From the NCBI GenBank assembly GCA_002700285.1, contig PACT01000023.1, positions 3,497-37,096 on the forward strand: DNA of 33,600 nucleotides, given 5' to 3'. A program made the position numbers and the translations under genes. The DNA is from Crocinitomicaceae bacterium. Lineage in GTDB: Bacteria > Bacteroidota > Bacteroidia > Flavobacteriales_D > Sanyastnellaceae. The notes beneath the pieces are model-generated. The model was not told the origin of the DNA. It ran no database searches and worked only from the letters and a program-made list of their open reading frames with translations. Shown in pieces: positions 24,834-33,600 of the stretch (position 1 is the first letter of the stretch; every line of letters begins with the position of its first letter).

Positions 24834-27446
24834 ATGGAATCTCGCATAATTCGTAAAATATTTTTGGACTTTTTTGCTGAAAAAAATCACAAAATTATCC
24901 CCTCAGCCCCTATGGTTCTGAAAGATGACCCTACCTTGATGTTCACAAATGCAGGGATGAATCCATTCAAAGATTTATTCCTTGGAAACAGCCCTGTTGT
25001 TCACAAACGAATCGCGGACACACAAAAGTGCCTGAGAGTTAGTGGAAAACATAATGACCTTGAAGAGGTTGGTGTCGATACATACCATCACACCATGTTT
25101 GAGATGCTGGGGAATTGGTCATTCGGGGATTACTTTAAAGAGGATGCGATAGATTGGGCGTGGGAACTTTTAACAGAAAGGTATAAACTCAACAAAGAAG
25201 ATTTATATGTCACTGTTTTCGAAGGGGACAAGGATGACAAACTAGAGATTGATACAGATGCAATTAAATATTGGAAGAAACATGTCTCTGAAGACCGCAT
25301 TTTACCCGCCAGTAAAAAGGACAACTTCTGGGAAATGGGAGAAACGGGGCCATGCGGTCCATGCAGCGAAATTCACATTGATCTTCGATCTATAGAAGAG
25401 AAAAAAACCACCAAAGGATCAACGTTAGTCAATGAAGATCATCCACAAGTTGTAGAAATTTGGAACCTCGTCTTTATGGAGTTTAATAGAATGGCAAACG
25501 GAAGTCTTGTTCCTCTGCCAAATAAACACGTGGATACAGGAATGGGATTTGAACGACTTGCCATGGCCATTCAAGGCAAGAAAAGCAATTACGACACGGA
25601 TGTATTCAGCCCACTTATTAATAAACTATCTGAATTATGTGGTCAGAAATACACTTCGGGAGACAATCCGAAGGATGTCGCTTTTCGTGTCATTGTAGAT
25701 CATGTTAGAGCGGTTTCATTTAGTATATGTGATGGGCAACTTCCATCAAACACTGGTGCAGGCTATGTCATTCGTCGAATTCTTCGTCGAGCAATCAGAT
25801 ACGGATATTCATTCTTGGGATTTGAAAAACCATTCATGTACGAGCTCGTGTCTGCATTGATTCTGTCACTTGGTGATGCTTTTCCTGAACTCAACACGCA
25901 GCATAAGCTGATCGAAAGAGTCATCAAACAAGAAGAGGAGAGTTTCCTTCGAACTCTTGCTCACGGCATAGCGCTTCTCCAGGGACACCTTAAAGGCATG
26001 AGTGCCGGCGACACGCTTTCAGGCCAGACCGCATTCGCGCTATACGATACATTTGGATTCCCCTTCGACCTCACTGCTTTAATGGCGTCGGAGAGTGGCA
26101 TGGGTGTAGACGAGAAAGGATTTACTTTGGAACTTGAAGGCCAAAAGTCGCGTTCACGTTCTGCGGGTAAAATATCCACTGAAGACTGGGTGGAGGTCAC
26201 GCCATCTGAGGCAAAAACAGAATTCGTAGGCTATGATCATAGAACATGCAATTGTGACATATTGCGCTATCGCAAAGTCGAAGCAAAGGGTAAAACCTCC
26301 TATCAAGTTGTACTCGACCAGACACCATTCTATCCTGAAGGAGGAGGTCAAGTAGGGGATACTGGACGACTCATTTCAGGGAACAATCAAACCGACGTCA
26401 TTGATACAAAAAAAGAGAACAATCTGATAGTTCATACCTTGACTGAACTTCCCAGCGATCCAGCAGCGACATTCCAAGCAGAAGTAAATGTTACAAATCA
26501 AGTGGCATCTTCCAGGAATCACTCTGCGACGCATTTACTACATGAGGCACTTAGAGATATTCTCGGGACGCATGTAGAGCAAAAGGGGTCTCTTGTAAGA
26601 CCAGAAAACCTTCGGTTTGATTTTTCTCATTTCGAAAAGATTGAATCTGAAACCGTCCAAAAAATTGAAGATCGTGTCAACGAAAAGATTCTCGCTAACA
26701 TCCCGCTTGATGAAAGACGCAATTTGGCACTCGAAGACGCAAAAAAGGCAGGAGCCATGATGTTGTTTGGAGAGAAATATGGGACGTCCGTGAGAATGAT
26801 CGGGTTTGGATCTTCAAAAGAACTCTGCGGTGGGATTCATGTCCCTGCAACGGGTTCAATAGGGACTTTTCGAATTACTACAGAAACATCAGTCGCATCG
26901 GGTATCAGAAGAATCGAAGCTGTGACAGGTTCGGGCGCGTTAAGTATGGCACATCACGACCGCAATGCCCTGACCCAAATACGTGAAAGTTTTAAAGGTG
27001 CAAAAGATCTTCCCAAATCGGTGGAAGAGCTCATGGCGAGCCACGCGAAACTGACAAAAGAACTCGAAGTTTTACAACGTAAAGAAGCGGGGAACGTAAA
27101 AGGAGATCTTGTTAAAGAAATGACCAATAAAAATGGCGTTAATTTCATTGCGTGCGAACTCAAACTCGATGCCAAATCAATCAAAGATCTTGCATTCCAG
27201 CTTAAAAGCGAACACGCTCCATTTGTAGGTGTCTTCGCATCCAGAAACAATGGGAAAGCAGGTATAGCTGTCGCAATCAGCGATGATGTGATTTCTGAAA
27301 AAGGATTAAAAGCCGGGGACATTGTGAAAGAATTGGCTGGATATATCCGAGGAGGAGGAGGAGGTCAACCGATGTTTGCCTCTGCCGGAGGAACCTATCC
27401 AGAAGGCATAAAAGAAGCCCTCAGCAAGGCTGGAGGGCTCATATAA
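24834..27446 (+). CDS. alaS: Alanyl-tRNA synthetase
   Basis: AlaRS charges tRNA-Ala and edits mis-charged serine and glycine. The 870-residue product has full family length. The class II catalytic domain begins MESRIIRKIFLDFFAEKNH and has FTNAGMNPFKDLFLG and CPCSE-like segment GPCGPCSEIH; motif 3 is around GAGYVIRRILRRAIRYG. The editing domain zinc ligands are H563 and H567 (HSATH), C665 and H669 (CGGIH). The C-terminal C-Ala domain ends with the glycine-rich GGGGGQPMFASAGG. The ATG at 24834 fits the conserved N-terminus. It stands alone, divergent from the M23 gene, and converges on the DUF5684-type gene with a 51-nt gap in which I see no clear terminator. Confidence 0.97.
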   Translation: MESRIIRKIFLDFFAEKNHKIIPSAPMVLKDDPTLMFTNAGMNPFKDLFLGNSPVVHKRIADTQKCLRVSGKHNDLEEVGVDTYHHTMFEMLGNWSFGDYFKEDAIDWAWELLTERYKLNKEDLYVTVFEGDKDDKLEIDTDAIKYWKKHVSEDRILPASKKDNFWEMGETGPCGPCSEIHIDLRSIEEKKTTKGSTLVNEDHPQVVEIWNLVFMEFNRMANGSLVPLPNKHVDTGMGFERLAMAIQGKKSNYDTDVFSPLINKLSELCGQKYTSGDNPKDVAFRVIVDHVRAVSFSICDGQLPSNTGAGYVIRRILRRAIRYGYSFLGFEKPFMYELVSALILSLGDAFPELNTQHKLIERVIKQEEESFLRTLAHGIALLQGHLKGMSAGDTLSGQTAFALYDTFGFPFDLTALMASESGMGVDEKGFTLELEGQKSRSRSAGKISTEDWVEVTPSEAKTEFVGYDHRTCNCDILRYRKVEAKGKTSYQVVLDQTPFYPEGGGQVGDTGRLISGNNQTDVIDTKKENNLIVHTLTELPSDPAATFQAEVNVTNQVASSRNHSATHLLHEALRDILGTHVEQKGSLVRPENLRFDFSHFEKIESETVQKIEDRVNEKILANIPLDERRNLALEDAKKAGAMMLFGEKYGTSVRMIGFGSSKELCGGIHVPATGSIGTFRITTETSVASGIRRIEAVTGSGALSMAHHDRNALTQIRESFKGAKDLPKSVEELMASHAKLTKELEVLQRKEAGNVKGDLVKEMTNKNGVNFIACELKLDAKSIKDLAFQLKSEHAPFVGVFASRNNGKAGIAVAISDDVISEKGLKAGDIVKELAGYIRGGGGGQPMFASAGGTYPEGIKEALSKAGGLI

Positions 27447-27497
27447 AGTAAAGGTTTATCGTCTGCTCTAAATAAAAGTGACATGAGAAACACGCAA

Positions 27498-27929
27498 TTA
27501 AGCGAGATTCATATCTTCAGTCGCGCTTAATGCGTTATTGGTGTTTAACGTTAAACGTTTGTAAGCAGGACCTACATATTCTTCTTCCGGAGAAAGACCT
27601 AAACTCAAAATATAGAACACATTAAAGACCAGTGCTAAAATATAGTCTGACAGTGTATGCTTTCCAAAACTTTGCGCAATTTCCAAAATCGTTTTTGGGA
27701 AAAGGTAAATTACAGCAGGTGTAAAAAATAAAAACGCATGCCACGTAGGGCGTCCAATCAACTTCATTCCGGTCATAATGTTGTAAAATGGAACAAATAC
27801 TGACCACCAAGGCAAATCCGCTTTTACAAAAAGAAGGATGTTTGCGACGACACTAATGATGGCAATAAATACCAAAGCCAACTGAATAGAACCGGAAAGT
27901 TCAAAACCAAGTAATGTAAAAGGATTCAT
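27498..27929 (-). CDS. Small membrane protein, DUF5684-like
   Basis: A 143-residue integral membrane protein of unknown function. It has about three or four hydrophobic segments: IQLALVFIAIISVVANILLF, then WHAFLFFTPAVIYLFP and YILALVFNVFYILSLGLS. The pattern KADLPWWSVFVPFYNIMTGM followed by IGRPTWH matches what I recall of DUF5684 proteins and of the N-terminal region of some Bacteroidota signal peptidases I (W-x(4)-P-x-YN ... GRPxWW). There is no catalytic serine-lysine peptidase domain here. The C-terminus is hydrophilic. It is downstream of the sigma-54 activator after an 87-nt spacer (27930-28016) that shows only a poor promoter-like TATCTTGT. Confidence 0.6.
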   Translation of the reverse strand: MNPFTLLGFELSGSIQLALVFIAIISVVANILLFVKADLPWWSVFVPFYNIMTGMKLIGRPTWHAFLFFTPAVIYLFPKTILEIAQSFGKHTLSDYILALVFNVFYILSLGLSPEEEYVGPAYKRLTLNTNNALSATEDMNLA

Positions 27930-28016
27930 TTTAATTCATCTTATTGATTTGTTATACAACAAGATAGACGACACACCATTGTCATAGTTGCCTCTTAAAA
28001 CCTGATTTTTAACACG

Positions 28017-29201
28017 TTACAGTGGAGAAACTGTCAAATGAGCGTATTTACTGACTATTTCACTTGAAATAGAAGTGCCTGAAGGCGTGAGAATTAACAA
28101 TCTCTCCATGACGTTCCTTAATTCACGTACATTGCCTGTCCAGTCCGCTTGACAGATAAGCCGCAACGCATCTTTATCCACCTTAGGGATCGCTTGACCA
28201 TGATCTTCTGCCAAAAGTGCAAGAAAATGTTTGACAAGCAAGGGAATATCTTCTCTTCTGTCATTCAGTGATGGAACATGGAGAGGTATGACTGCGAGAC
28301 GGTGGAAAAGGTCCTCACGAAAGTTTCCTTTAGATATCTCCACTTTAAGATCTTTGTTTGTGGCCGATACAATTCTTACATCCACCTGGATGTCTTTGTC
28401 ACCACCCACACGTGTAATTTTATTTTCCTGGAGTGCTCTTAAAACTTTTGCCTGAGCTTCAGCCCCCATGTCCCCTACTTCATCAAGGAACAAAGTCCCA
28501 CCATTTGCAAGTTCAAATTTACCTTTCCGTTGTTTGAATGCACTTGTAAATGATCCTTTTTCATGACCAAACAGCTCACTCTCAATTAATTCAGAAGGTA
28601 TAGCTGCACAATTCACTTCAATGAATGGACTGGATTTCCTGGAACTTCCGTTGTGCAGTTGGCGCGCCACGAGCTCCTTTCCCGATCCGTTTCCGCCCGT
28701 AATTAATACGCGTGCATCAGTTTCTGAAACCTTATCAACCATTTCAAGAAGATCTTTTATTGCGTTTGATTCACCCACAATTGGATAAGATTTTTTGTGG
28801 TGAACTTTTCGGCGCAGTCGCTTGGTTTCCTTCTCGAGTTCATCTTTATCTAGCGCATGCTTCAGCGTTAGTAAAATGCGATTCAAGTCAAGTGGCTTTT
28901 GAATGAAATCGAAGGCACCCTTTTTAAGAGATTGAACAGCTGTTTCAACGGTACCATGACCCGAGATCATAATGACTGGAGTAAGGATATTCTTCTTCTT
29001 GAACATATCTAAAACATCAATGCCATCCATTTTAGGCATCTTGATGTCACAAAACACCACATCAAATTGCTTTTTCTGAGCGGTAATAACGCCATCGGCG
29101 CCATCTTCTGCCTCATCAATCGTATGTCCCTCGTATTCGAGAATCTCCCTCAGGCTAGCGCGTATCGGCTGTTCGTCATCAATTATAAGGATATGTGCCA
29201 T
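28017..29201 (-). CDS. Sigma-54-dependent response regulator (NtrC family) without DNA-binding domain
   Basis: A 394-residue two-domain regulator. The receiver domain has the acidic pair D8-D9, phosphoacceptor D52 ([11 protein letters not shown]), S80 and K102. The AAA+ domain has a Walker A GGNGSGKE (169-176), the sigma-54-contact loop GSFTSA (216-221) where the consensus is GAFTGA, Walker B LFLDEVGD (237-244), and [14 protein letters not shown] sensor segments. The protein ends soon after the AAA+ lid ([16 protein letters not shown]) with no Fis-type helix-turn-helix, which NtrC proteins normally carry over another 60-80 residues. It might act without an enhancer site, as proposed for FlgR. 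No histidine kinase gene is adjacent. Confidence 0.92.
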   Translation of the reverse strand: MAHILIIDDEQPIRASLREILEYEGHTIDEAEDGADGVITAQKKQFDVVFCDIKMPKMDGIDVLDMFKKKNILTPVIMISGHGTVETAVQSLKKGAFDFIQKPLDLNRILLTLKHALDKDELEKETKRLRRKVHHKKSYPIVGESNAIKDLLEMVDKVSETDARVLITGGNGSGKELVARQLHNGSSRKSSPFIEVNCAAIPSELIESELFGHEKGSFTSAFKQRKGKFELANGGTLFLDEVGDMGAEAQAKVLRALQENKITRVGGDKDIQVDVRIVSATNKDLKVEISKGNFREDLFHRLAVIPLHVPSLNDRREDIPLLVKHFLALLAEDHGQAIPKVDKDALRLICQADWTGNVRELRNVMERLLILTPSGTSISSEIVSKYAHLTVSPL

Positions 29202-29237
29202 GATTTTTTACTTTCTGAAAGTTACAATCAGAATATC

Positions 29238-30299
29238 TTAAACCAAACTTGATGTCAAACCTGGAATCACAATATCTCCCGCAACGATTCTACTCAGAAC
29301 CCCTTCCCTGATCGCATATTTAGATCTGTAGAAGTGTTTGATCTCTGTTTCGTTTTGAATCCACTTGACAATGGCAGAGGCATATGGAATCAAATCAGCT
29401 CTATCGGGAGGCATGCCACTCATATTTAATCTGTCTTTGAGTGTATTTCTGATGAGAATTTTCGCCAAATCATCGAATTTGTTAACATCGATGACATCTG
29501 CACTTGGATGATATTTAATCTTTTGTTGAGAATCATCCCGATTCTTATTCTTCCCCGCATGCAAAACGTTTTTAGATTCAGATTTGGTCAGCGCATAAAA
29601 AGTATCAAATGACCCACTCGAACCTAGAATAACCGAAGGATTGGTGTTTGAGAGTGAGAGGGCAAGTGGTGCGAGCATGTCATCAAGATAGGGTTTCATT
29701 TTTTCATAAGCGTCTTCGCCAAACGTGTCAGAAAATTTAAATAGCGCTTGCAATCGCGCAACACCAACATTAAAGCTCCGCGCCCAAATCACCTTCTGCC
29801 TATCCCATATAACACATTCCGTACTCCCCCCTCCGATATCCAATGTTAATACTGTTTCTCCTTCTGGAGGAGAATACGTGAGCTTAATACCTTCTTGAAT
29901 CAGCGATGCTTCAGAGGCGCCAGAAAGAATATGTACATGATAACCGTAAAGGTTTTGAACACTTTCCGTAAAAACCTTGCTGTTGGATGCATCACGTAAA
30001 GCGCTCGTCGCAATCACGAATACTTCATCGGTTTGGTAATTGCGAATGGCTTCTCTCATGACACCAATGGCATCAAGCCCTCGAGCAATCCTATCAGGCC
30101 TAATCACACCCTTATCTATCCCTCCTTTACCGAGTCTGACGGCCAATCTGAGACTGAACACTTTGGTCCATGGTCGAACGCATTTTTCTAAACCTGGAAT
30201 AACATCTACAATTCTTAAATTAAATGTATTTGTTCCGCAATCAATCACGGCTACCCTTCTATACTTAACCTTCTTATGTAGATCTTTCGTGGGGTGCAT
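29238..30299 (-). CDS. Exopolyphosphatase / pppGpp phosphohydrolase (Ppx/GppA family)
   Basis: A 353-residue ASKHA-fold phosphatase that removes phosphate from polyphosphate ends or from pppGpp. The two phosphate-binding loops are clear: VAVIDCGTNTFNLRIVD near the N-terminus and VLTLDIGGGSTECVIWD in the middle, then ILGSSGSFDTFYAL. It lacks the C-terminal HD-like half of E. coli Ppx (about 510 residues), as is common in short bacterial Ppx proteins. The ATG shares one base with the ABC permease stop (TAATG), so it is translationally linked to the exporter. Ppx and GppA activities cannot be told apart from sequence. Confidence 0.88.
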   Translation of the reverse strand: MHPTKDLHKKVKYRRVAVIDCGTNTFNLRIVDVIPGLEKCVRPWTKVFSLRLAVRLGKGGIDKGVIRPDRIARGLDAIGVMREAIRNYQTDEVFVIATSALRDASNSKVFTESVQNLYGYHVHILSGASEASLIQEGIKLTYSPPEGETVLTLDIGGGSTECVIWDRQKVIWARSFNVGVARLQALFKFSDTFGEDAYEKMKPYLDDMLAPLALSLSNTNPSVILGSSGSFDTFYALTKSESKNVLHAGKNKNRDDSQQKIKYHPSADVIDVNKFDDLAKILIRNTLKDRLNMSGMPPDRADLIPYASAIVKWIQNETEIKHFYRSKYAIREGVLSRIVAGDIVIPGLTSSLV

Positions 30300-31639
30300 T
30301 AAGAGTTTTTATACATGAGCCAGCGCGCCATCTCTTTTAAACTTGGTTTTTTGCCATACATTAAAATGCCGGTTCTATATATTTTACCTGCCAACTTAAC
30401 CATCAGAAGCACCGTGAGGATCAGAACAATGGCGCTAATTGCAACATGCCACCACGGAACGCCAACACTCAACTTCACCATCATTGTAATCGGAGATGTG
30501 AAAGGGAAGAAAGAACAAAATGTGGCAAGCATACTGTCAGGAGATTCAATGATGAAAACGTTCACTACATAGCTAAACATCAAAGGCACCATGGCAGGCA
30601 ACAGCAAATATTGGGCATCGGATTCTTGTTCAACTGCAGCGCCTATTGCTGCGAACAGTGATGCGTAAAGGGCAAATCCCGCCAAGTAAAAAAATGCGCA
30701 CCATCCAAGCATCATTCCCCAATTCACTTGAAGCAAAACCCCCAGTTTCTCATTTGACTGAATAAAAGTCATAAAGTCAGTTGAGGCCACTTCTGAGCCC
30801 TGTTCACCCATCAGGTTGATGAGCATGCCTGATGTTTCTGCATAAACACCAAATCCCAAAAACAGAAGCCAAGACAGAAGTGACCAAACTGCAATTTGGG
30901 TCAAGCCCACGAGACCTATCCCAACAATTTTTGCACCCATAAGATGCTCGGGCTTTACGACACTAATCACCACTTCTACAATTCTATTGCTCTTTTCTTC
31001 AATCACCCCTCGCATGACATGCATGCCATACACCATAATAAACATAAACATGAAGACAGAAAAGATAAATCCGATGGCACTCTTGTTCTCAACATTGCGA
31101 TCTTCTGTAACAATATTCTGAGTGACGAGGCCTATTCGTACTTTCAGCTTCTTATAAGTGTCATAATCAAGTGTGGATTCTGATTTTACTCTCAATCTTT
31201 CTATCGCCTCTCCCAAATCTCTTTTAACTGCTGACTGAACTTTCATCGGCGCAGCAGATTCATATTTCAAAAGGGCTTTTGCACTCTGCATAATCCCATC
31301 GTCAAGTTCAATCATCGCTGTAAACTCACTCTCTAGAAACGATTCTGTATCTAACGCATTGCTGGAAAATCGATATTCCAAAAAGCGCCTTTCTGGAAAA
31401 CACTCTGGGCAACTGGGCAACAAAATGTCCCCCTCACCTGGCATCGAATACGTCAGTATTTTATTGTGATCTACGATCAGAACCTTTGAATTCATCTCAG
31501 TGGATGACAACCCAATAAAGACAATTGCGGCAATAACGCCGACCATTAAGAATGGCCCCAAAAGTGTAGAAATAATAAATGCGCGCTTTCTTACGCGTGT
31601 TTTATACTCTCTGCCTAAAACGATTAACCAACGATTCAT
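30299..31639 (-). CDS. ABC-2 type transporter permease
   Basis: A 446-residue inner-membrane permease of the NatB/ABC-2 type, partner of the ATPase encoded just upstream. The first TM helix (AFIISTLLGPFLMVGVIAAI) is followed by a large extracytoplasmic region (about 45-195), then five or six TM helices, beginning with the pattern FIMVYGMHVMRGVIEEKSNR and VEVVISVVKPEHLMGAKIVG. The IEEKSNRI-EV-VSVVKP segment is typical of ABC-2 permeases. Its stop overlaps the next gene and its ATG overlaps the ATPase stop. Homologues export sodium, drugs or envelope components; the substrate cannot be told from sequence. Confidence 0.9.
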   Translation of the reverse strand: MNRWLIVLGREYKTRVRKRAFIISTLLGPFLMVGVIAAIVFIGLSSTEMNSKVLIVDHNKILTYSMPGEGDILLPSCPECFPERRFLEYRFSSNALDTESFLESEFTAMIELDDGIMQSAKALLKYESAAPMKVQSAVKRDLGEAIERLRVKSESTLDYDTYKKLKVRIGLVTQNIVTEDRNVENKSAIGFIFSVFMFMFIMVYGMHVMRGVIEEKSNRIVEVVISVVKPEHLMGAKIVGIGLVGLTQIAVWSLLSWLLFLGFGVYAETSGMLINLMGEQGSEVASTDFMTFIQSNEKLGVLLQVNWGMMLGWCAFFYLAGFALYASLFAAIGAAVEQESDAQYLLLPAMVPLMFSYVVNVFIIESPDSMLATFCSFFPFTSPITMMVKLSVGVPWWHVAISAIVLILTVLLMVKLAGKIYRTGILMYGKKPSLKEMARWLMYKNS

Positions 31640-32583
31640 GATGGAACTGTATTTGAAACAGCTTGAACTGCATGTAAGAAAACCTCATCCATACTCACGG
31701 CTTTCGGGGTACAAGAAAGTACATCAACTTCTGAAGTTGCCCATTTAAGAAACTGTTCAATAGGAATGGACGGAGGAAGTCCCAGAACGACATCGTGCAT
31801 ATTGTCCCCAAGGCTTGATGCCTCATGTAAAATAGCTCCAGCGCCTAATGCGGCAGTAAAGCCTATGAGATTGCCCCGGAACTTCAATTCTATCCTTCCG
31901 GCTCTTGCCTTCTCCCTAAGCGCATTTACTGGCCCTTCGAGGATTTTCTTTCCTTTGTTAATCAATGCGACATGATCGCATAACTCATCGACACTGGACA
32001 TGTCATGAGTCGAAAGGAGGATCGTCGTGCCAAACTCATCTCTAAGCCTATTTATTTCTGTACGTATTCTCGATGCGTTTATGGGGTCAAAACCGCTCAA
32101 AGGTTCGTCGAGTATGAGGAATTTGGGTTTGTGAAGTACGGCAACGATAAATTGAATCTTCTGCGCCATGCCTTTACTCAAATCAGCCACCTCTTTGTTC
32201 CACCATCCATCTACTTCCAAACGTTCAAACCAATCTGCCAATTCTCTCTCAGCTTCTTTTTTTTCCATGCCTCTAAGCCTGGCGAAATACATGGCTTGTT
32301 CTCCGACACGCATGTTTTTATACAATCCCCTTTCTTCTGGCAAATACCCCAATGAACTGATATGGTCAGATGACATCGGCTTGCCGAAAAAAGAAATAGA
32401 ACCTTGGTCAGGGCCCGTAATCCCTGCGACCATTCGAATGAGTGTCGTCTTTCCGGCTCCGTTTGGCCCTAACAAACCAAAAATACTCCCTTGAGGCACT
32501 TCTAAACTCACGCCATCTAATGCGATATGAGTGCCATATCGTTTCGATACATCAAATAATTCAAGAGAATGAGAATCGTTCAT
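31636..32583 (-). CDS. ABC transporter ATP-binding protein
   Basis: A 315-residue ATPase subunit of the exporter. Walker [10 protein letters not shown] (39-47), the Q-loop region, the signature LSKGMAQK (a variant of LSGGQ), Walker [14 protein letters not shown] and the H-loop STHDM are all present. The C-terminal extension (about 215-315) has the strand-rich form of ABC-2 (NatA/CcmA-like) ATPases and may dimerise or bind the permease. The ATG overlaps the dnaJ stop and its own stop overlaps the permease start, so all three genes are coupled. It is a full-length, intact gene. Confidence 0.94.
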   Translation of the reverse strand: MNDSHSLELFDVSKRYGTHIALDGVSLEVPQGSIFGLLGPNGAGKTTLIRMVAGITGPDQGSISFFGKPMSSDHISSLGYLPEERGLYKNMRVGEQAMYFARLRGMEKKEAERELADWFERLEVDGWWNKEVADLSKGMAQKIQFIVAVLHKPKFLILDEPLSGFDPINASRIRTEINRLRDEFGTTILLSTHDMSSVDELCDHVALINKGKKILEGPVNALREKARAGRIELKFRGNLIGFTAALGAGAILHEASSLGDNMHDVVLGLPPSIPIEQFLKWATSEVDVLSCTPKAVSMDEVFLHAVQAVSNTVPS

Positions 32584-33600
32584 GAGAATAAATCGGTGAC
32601 TTTGTCAAAAAACCCACGTTCACCGTGTCCTGTTTCAGGTTGGAAGTTCGCTGATTTCTTTAGATTCTCCAAAGTCTTACGTTCTTCTTTTGTGAGGGTC
32701 TTGGGGGTCCAAATATTAATATTCACCAACAGATCTCCATTTCCATAAGATTCTACAGAAGGAAGCCCTTTTCCCCTGAGCCTGACAAGCTTGCCACTTT
32801 GCGTTCCCGCTTCGATTTTAATCTTCGCTTTCCCACTCAGCAAGGGGACTTCTGTTGAAGCACCCAAACAGGCATCAATAAAACTGATGTATAAATCGTG
32901 GTGTAGATTTTTACCGTTTCTTTGAAACTCATTGTGCGAAATCTCTTCGACAACGACCAACAAATCTCCAGCTACACCACCTATCGGAGCCCCGTTACCT
33001 TCCCCACGCACATTGAGCTGCATGCCATTCTCGACACCACTGGGAATATCTATGGTAACGACTTCCTCTTCTCTTTTCATCCCCCACTCATCTGTACCAG
33101 AAGGTTTTGATGAAATCGAAAACCCTGATCCATTGCATGAAGGACAGGTAGACGATGTTTGCATTGCACCTAAGATTGTATTTGTCACTCTCCGTATCTG
33201 TCCTGTGCCATTGCATTGTGAACAGTCTGTATGTTCCACGCCAGATGCCTGTATTTGCTTTGCAACTTTGATTTTCTTCTTGACACCTGTCGCAATCTCC
33301 TCTAAAGTAAGCTTTACTTTGATTCTCAGATCGGCGCCCTTCATCCTTCTTCTACGTCCTCCACCTCCGCCGCCGAAGCCGCCGAAACCACCACCACCAC
33401 CTCCGAAAATATCTCCAAACTGACTGAAGATATCCTCCATGTTCATGTGCTGTCCGCCGCCACCACCCGCGCCTCTCATCCCAGCATGTCCAAACCTATC
33501 GTATTGCTGCTTTTTATTGTCGTCACTTAAGACTTCGTAGGCTTCAGCGGCCTCCTTAAACTTATCCTCTGCAACAGCATCATCCGGATTTTTATCTGGG
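32580..33600 (-). CDS. dnaJ: Chaperone DnaJ (N-terminus cut off by the window edge)
   Basis: DnaJ is the Hsp40 co-chaperone that delivers substrates to DnaK and stimulates its ATPase. The reading frame is open to the window edge; visible are the J-domain end ([14 protein letters not shown] ... [17 protein letters not shown]), a long Gly/Phe-rich linker, the zinc region and both C-terminal beta domains ending [10 protein letters not shown]. The first ATG inside the window (MRGAGG) is internal. Only two of four CxxCxGxG repeats remain: CSQCNGTG and CPSCNGSG, equal to repeats II and III (zinc centre II). Repeats I and IV are replaced by ASGVEHTD and [11 protein letters not shown]. The stop overlaps the ABC ATPase start. 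grpE would be expected further upstream. Confidence 0.96.
   Translation of the reverse strand, partial: PDKNPDDAVAEDKFKEAAEAYEVLSDDNKKQQYDRFGHAGMRGAGGGGGQHMNMEDIFSQFGDIFGGGGGGFGGFGGGGGGRRRRMKGADLRIKVKLTLEEIATGVKKKIKVAKQIQASGVEHTDCSQCNGTGQIRRVTNTILGAMQTSSTCPSCNGSGFSISSKPSGTDEWGMKREEEVVTIDIPSGVENGMQLNVRGEGNGAPIGGVAGDLLVVVEEISHNEFQRNGKNLHHDLYISFIDACLGASTEVPLLSGKAKIKIEAGTQSGKLVRLRGKGLPSVESYGNGDLLVNINIWTPKTLTKEERKTLENLKKSANFQPETGHGERGFFDKVTDLFS

Noticed and set aside
28561-28570. GSFTSA as an inactivated sigma-54 loop
   Set aside because: The central F-T pair that matters most is kept, and I recall the same variant in other Bacteroidota activators, so loss of function is not supported.
32932-33423. 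Long antisense frame inside dnaJ
   Set aside because: Its sequence (proline runs opposite the Gly-rich linker) is a mirror of dnaJ coding bias. It has no start context or family resemblance.
1-33600. Mobile elements, CRISPR arrays, tRNA or rRNA genes, defence or secondary-metabolite systems
   Set aside because: No transposase, integrase, regularly spaced repeats, tRNA-like cloverleaf or recognisable defence genes were seen. Apart from folE2 the base composition looks even by eye.

Overview
The window looks like a chromosomal core region of a Bacteroidota bacterium, most likely a marine Flavobacteriales of the Cryomorphaceae/Schleiferiaceae type (taxon is inferred). Supporting signs are the S10-spc ribosomal gene order with no tuf between fusA and rpsJ, promoters of the TAnnTTTG type with almost no Shine-Dalgarno sequences, an Arg/Gly-rich tail on ribosomal protein S3, a secreted protein ending in a type IX secretion (T9SS) sorting domain, and a DnaJ with only two of its four zinc repeats.

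Layout. (1) 1-14450, minus strand: one long ribosomal operon read right to left: rpsL, rpsG, fusA, rpsJ, rplC, rplD, rplW, rplB, rpsS, rplV, rpsC, rplP, rpmC, rpsQ, rplN, rplX, rplE, rpsN, rpsH, rplF, rplR, rpsE, rpmD, rplO, secY, map. A clear promoter and short hairpin leader precede rpsL. (2) 14528-20077, plus strand: uvrD-type helicase, overlapping lipoprotein gene, alpha/beta hydrolase, then a secreted peptidylarginine-deiminase-like enzyme with a T9SS sorting domain. (3) 20093-22271, minus strand: Bax-inhibitor-1-type membrane protein, GTP cyclohydrolase FolE2 and a 6-pyruvoyl-tetrahydropterin-synthase-type enzyme; the last two form a pterin unit. (4) 22292-23257, plus: heptose epimerase HldD for LPS core, divergent from the pterin unit. 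(5) 23289-24766, minus: MerR-type regulator and a membrane-anchored M23 peptidase. (6) 24834-27446, plus: alaS. (7) 27498-33600, minus: dnaJ (5' end cut off by the window edge), ABC-2 exporter ATPase and permease, Ppx/GppA phosphatase, a sigma-54 activator without a DNA-binding domain, and a small membrane protein. dnaJ to ppx are joined by overlapping stop/start codons.

How the genes work together. Region 1 supplies ribosomes, translocation (EF-G), the Sec channel and N-terminal methionine removal. Region 7 joins protein folding, an exporter, polyphosphate/ppGpp-type metabolism and a response regulator in a chain that may be stress related. The pterin pair turns GTP into dihydroneopterin triphosphate and then a tetrahydropterin; its end product cannot be read from this window.

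Most of the window is housekeeping DNA. I found no mobile element, CRISPR array, rRNA or tRNA gene and no clearly new system. The observations most worth checking are the PPAD-like secreted deiminase, the AT-rich folE2/PTPS pair, the reduced DnaJ zinc domain, the sigma-54 activator lacking a helix-turn-helix, the S3 RGG tail, and small hairpins in the ribosomal operon.
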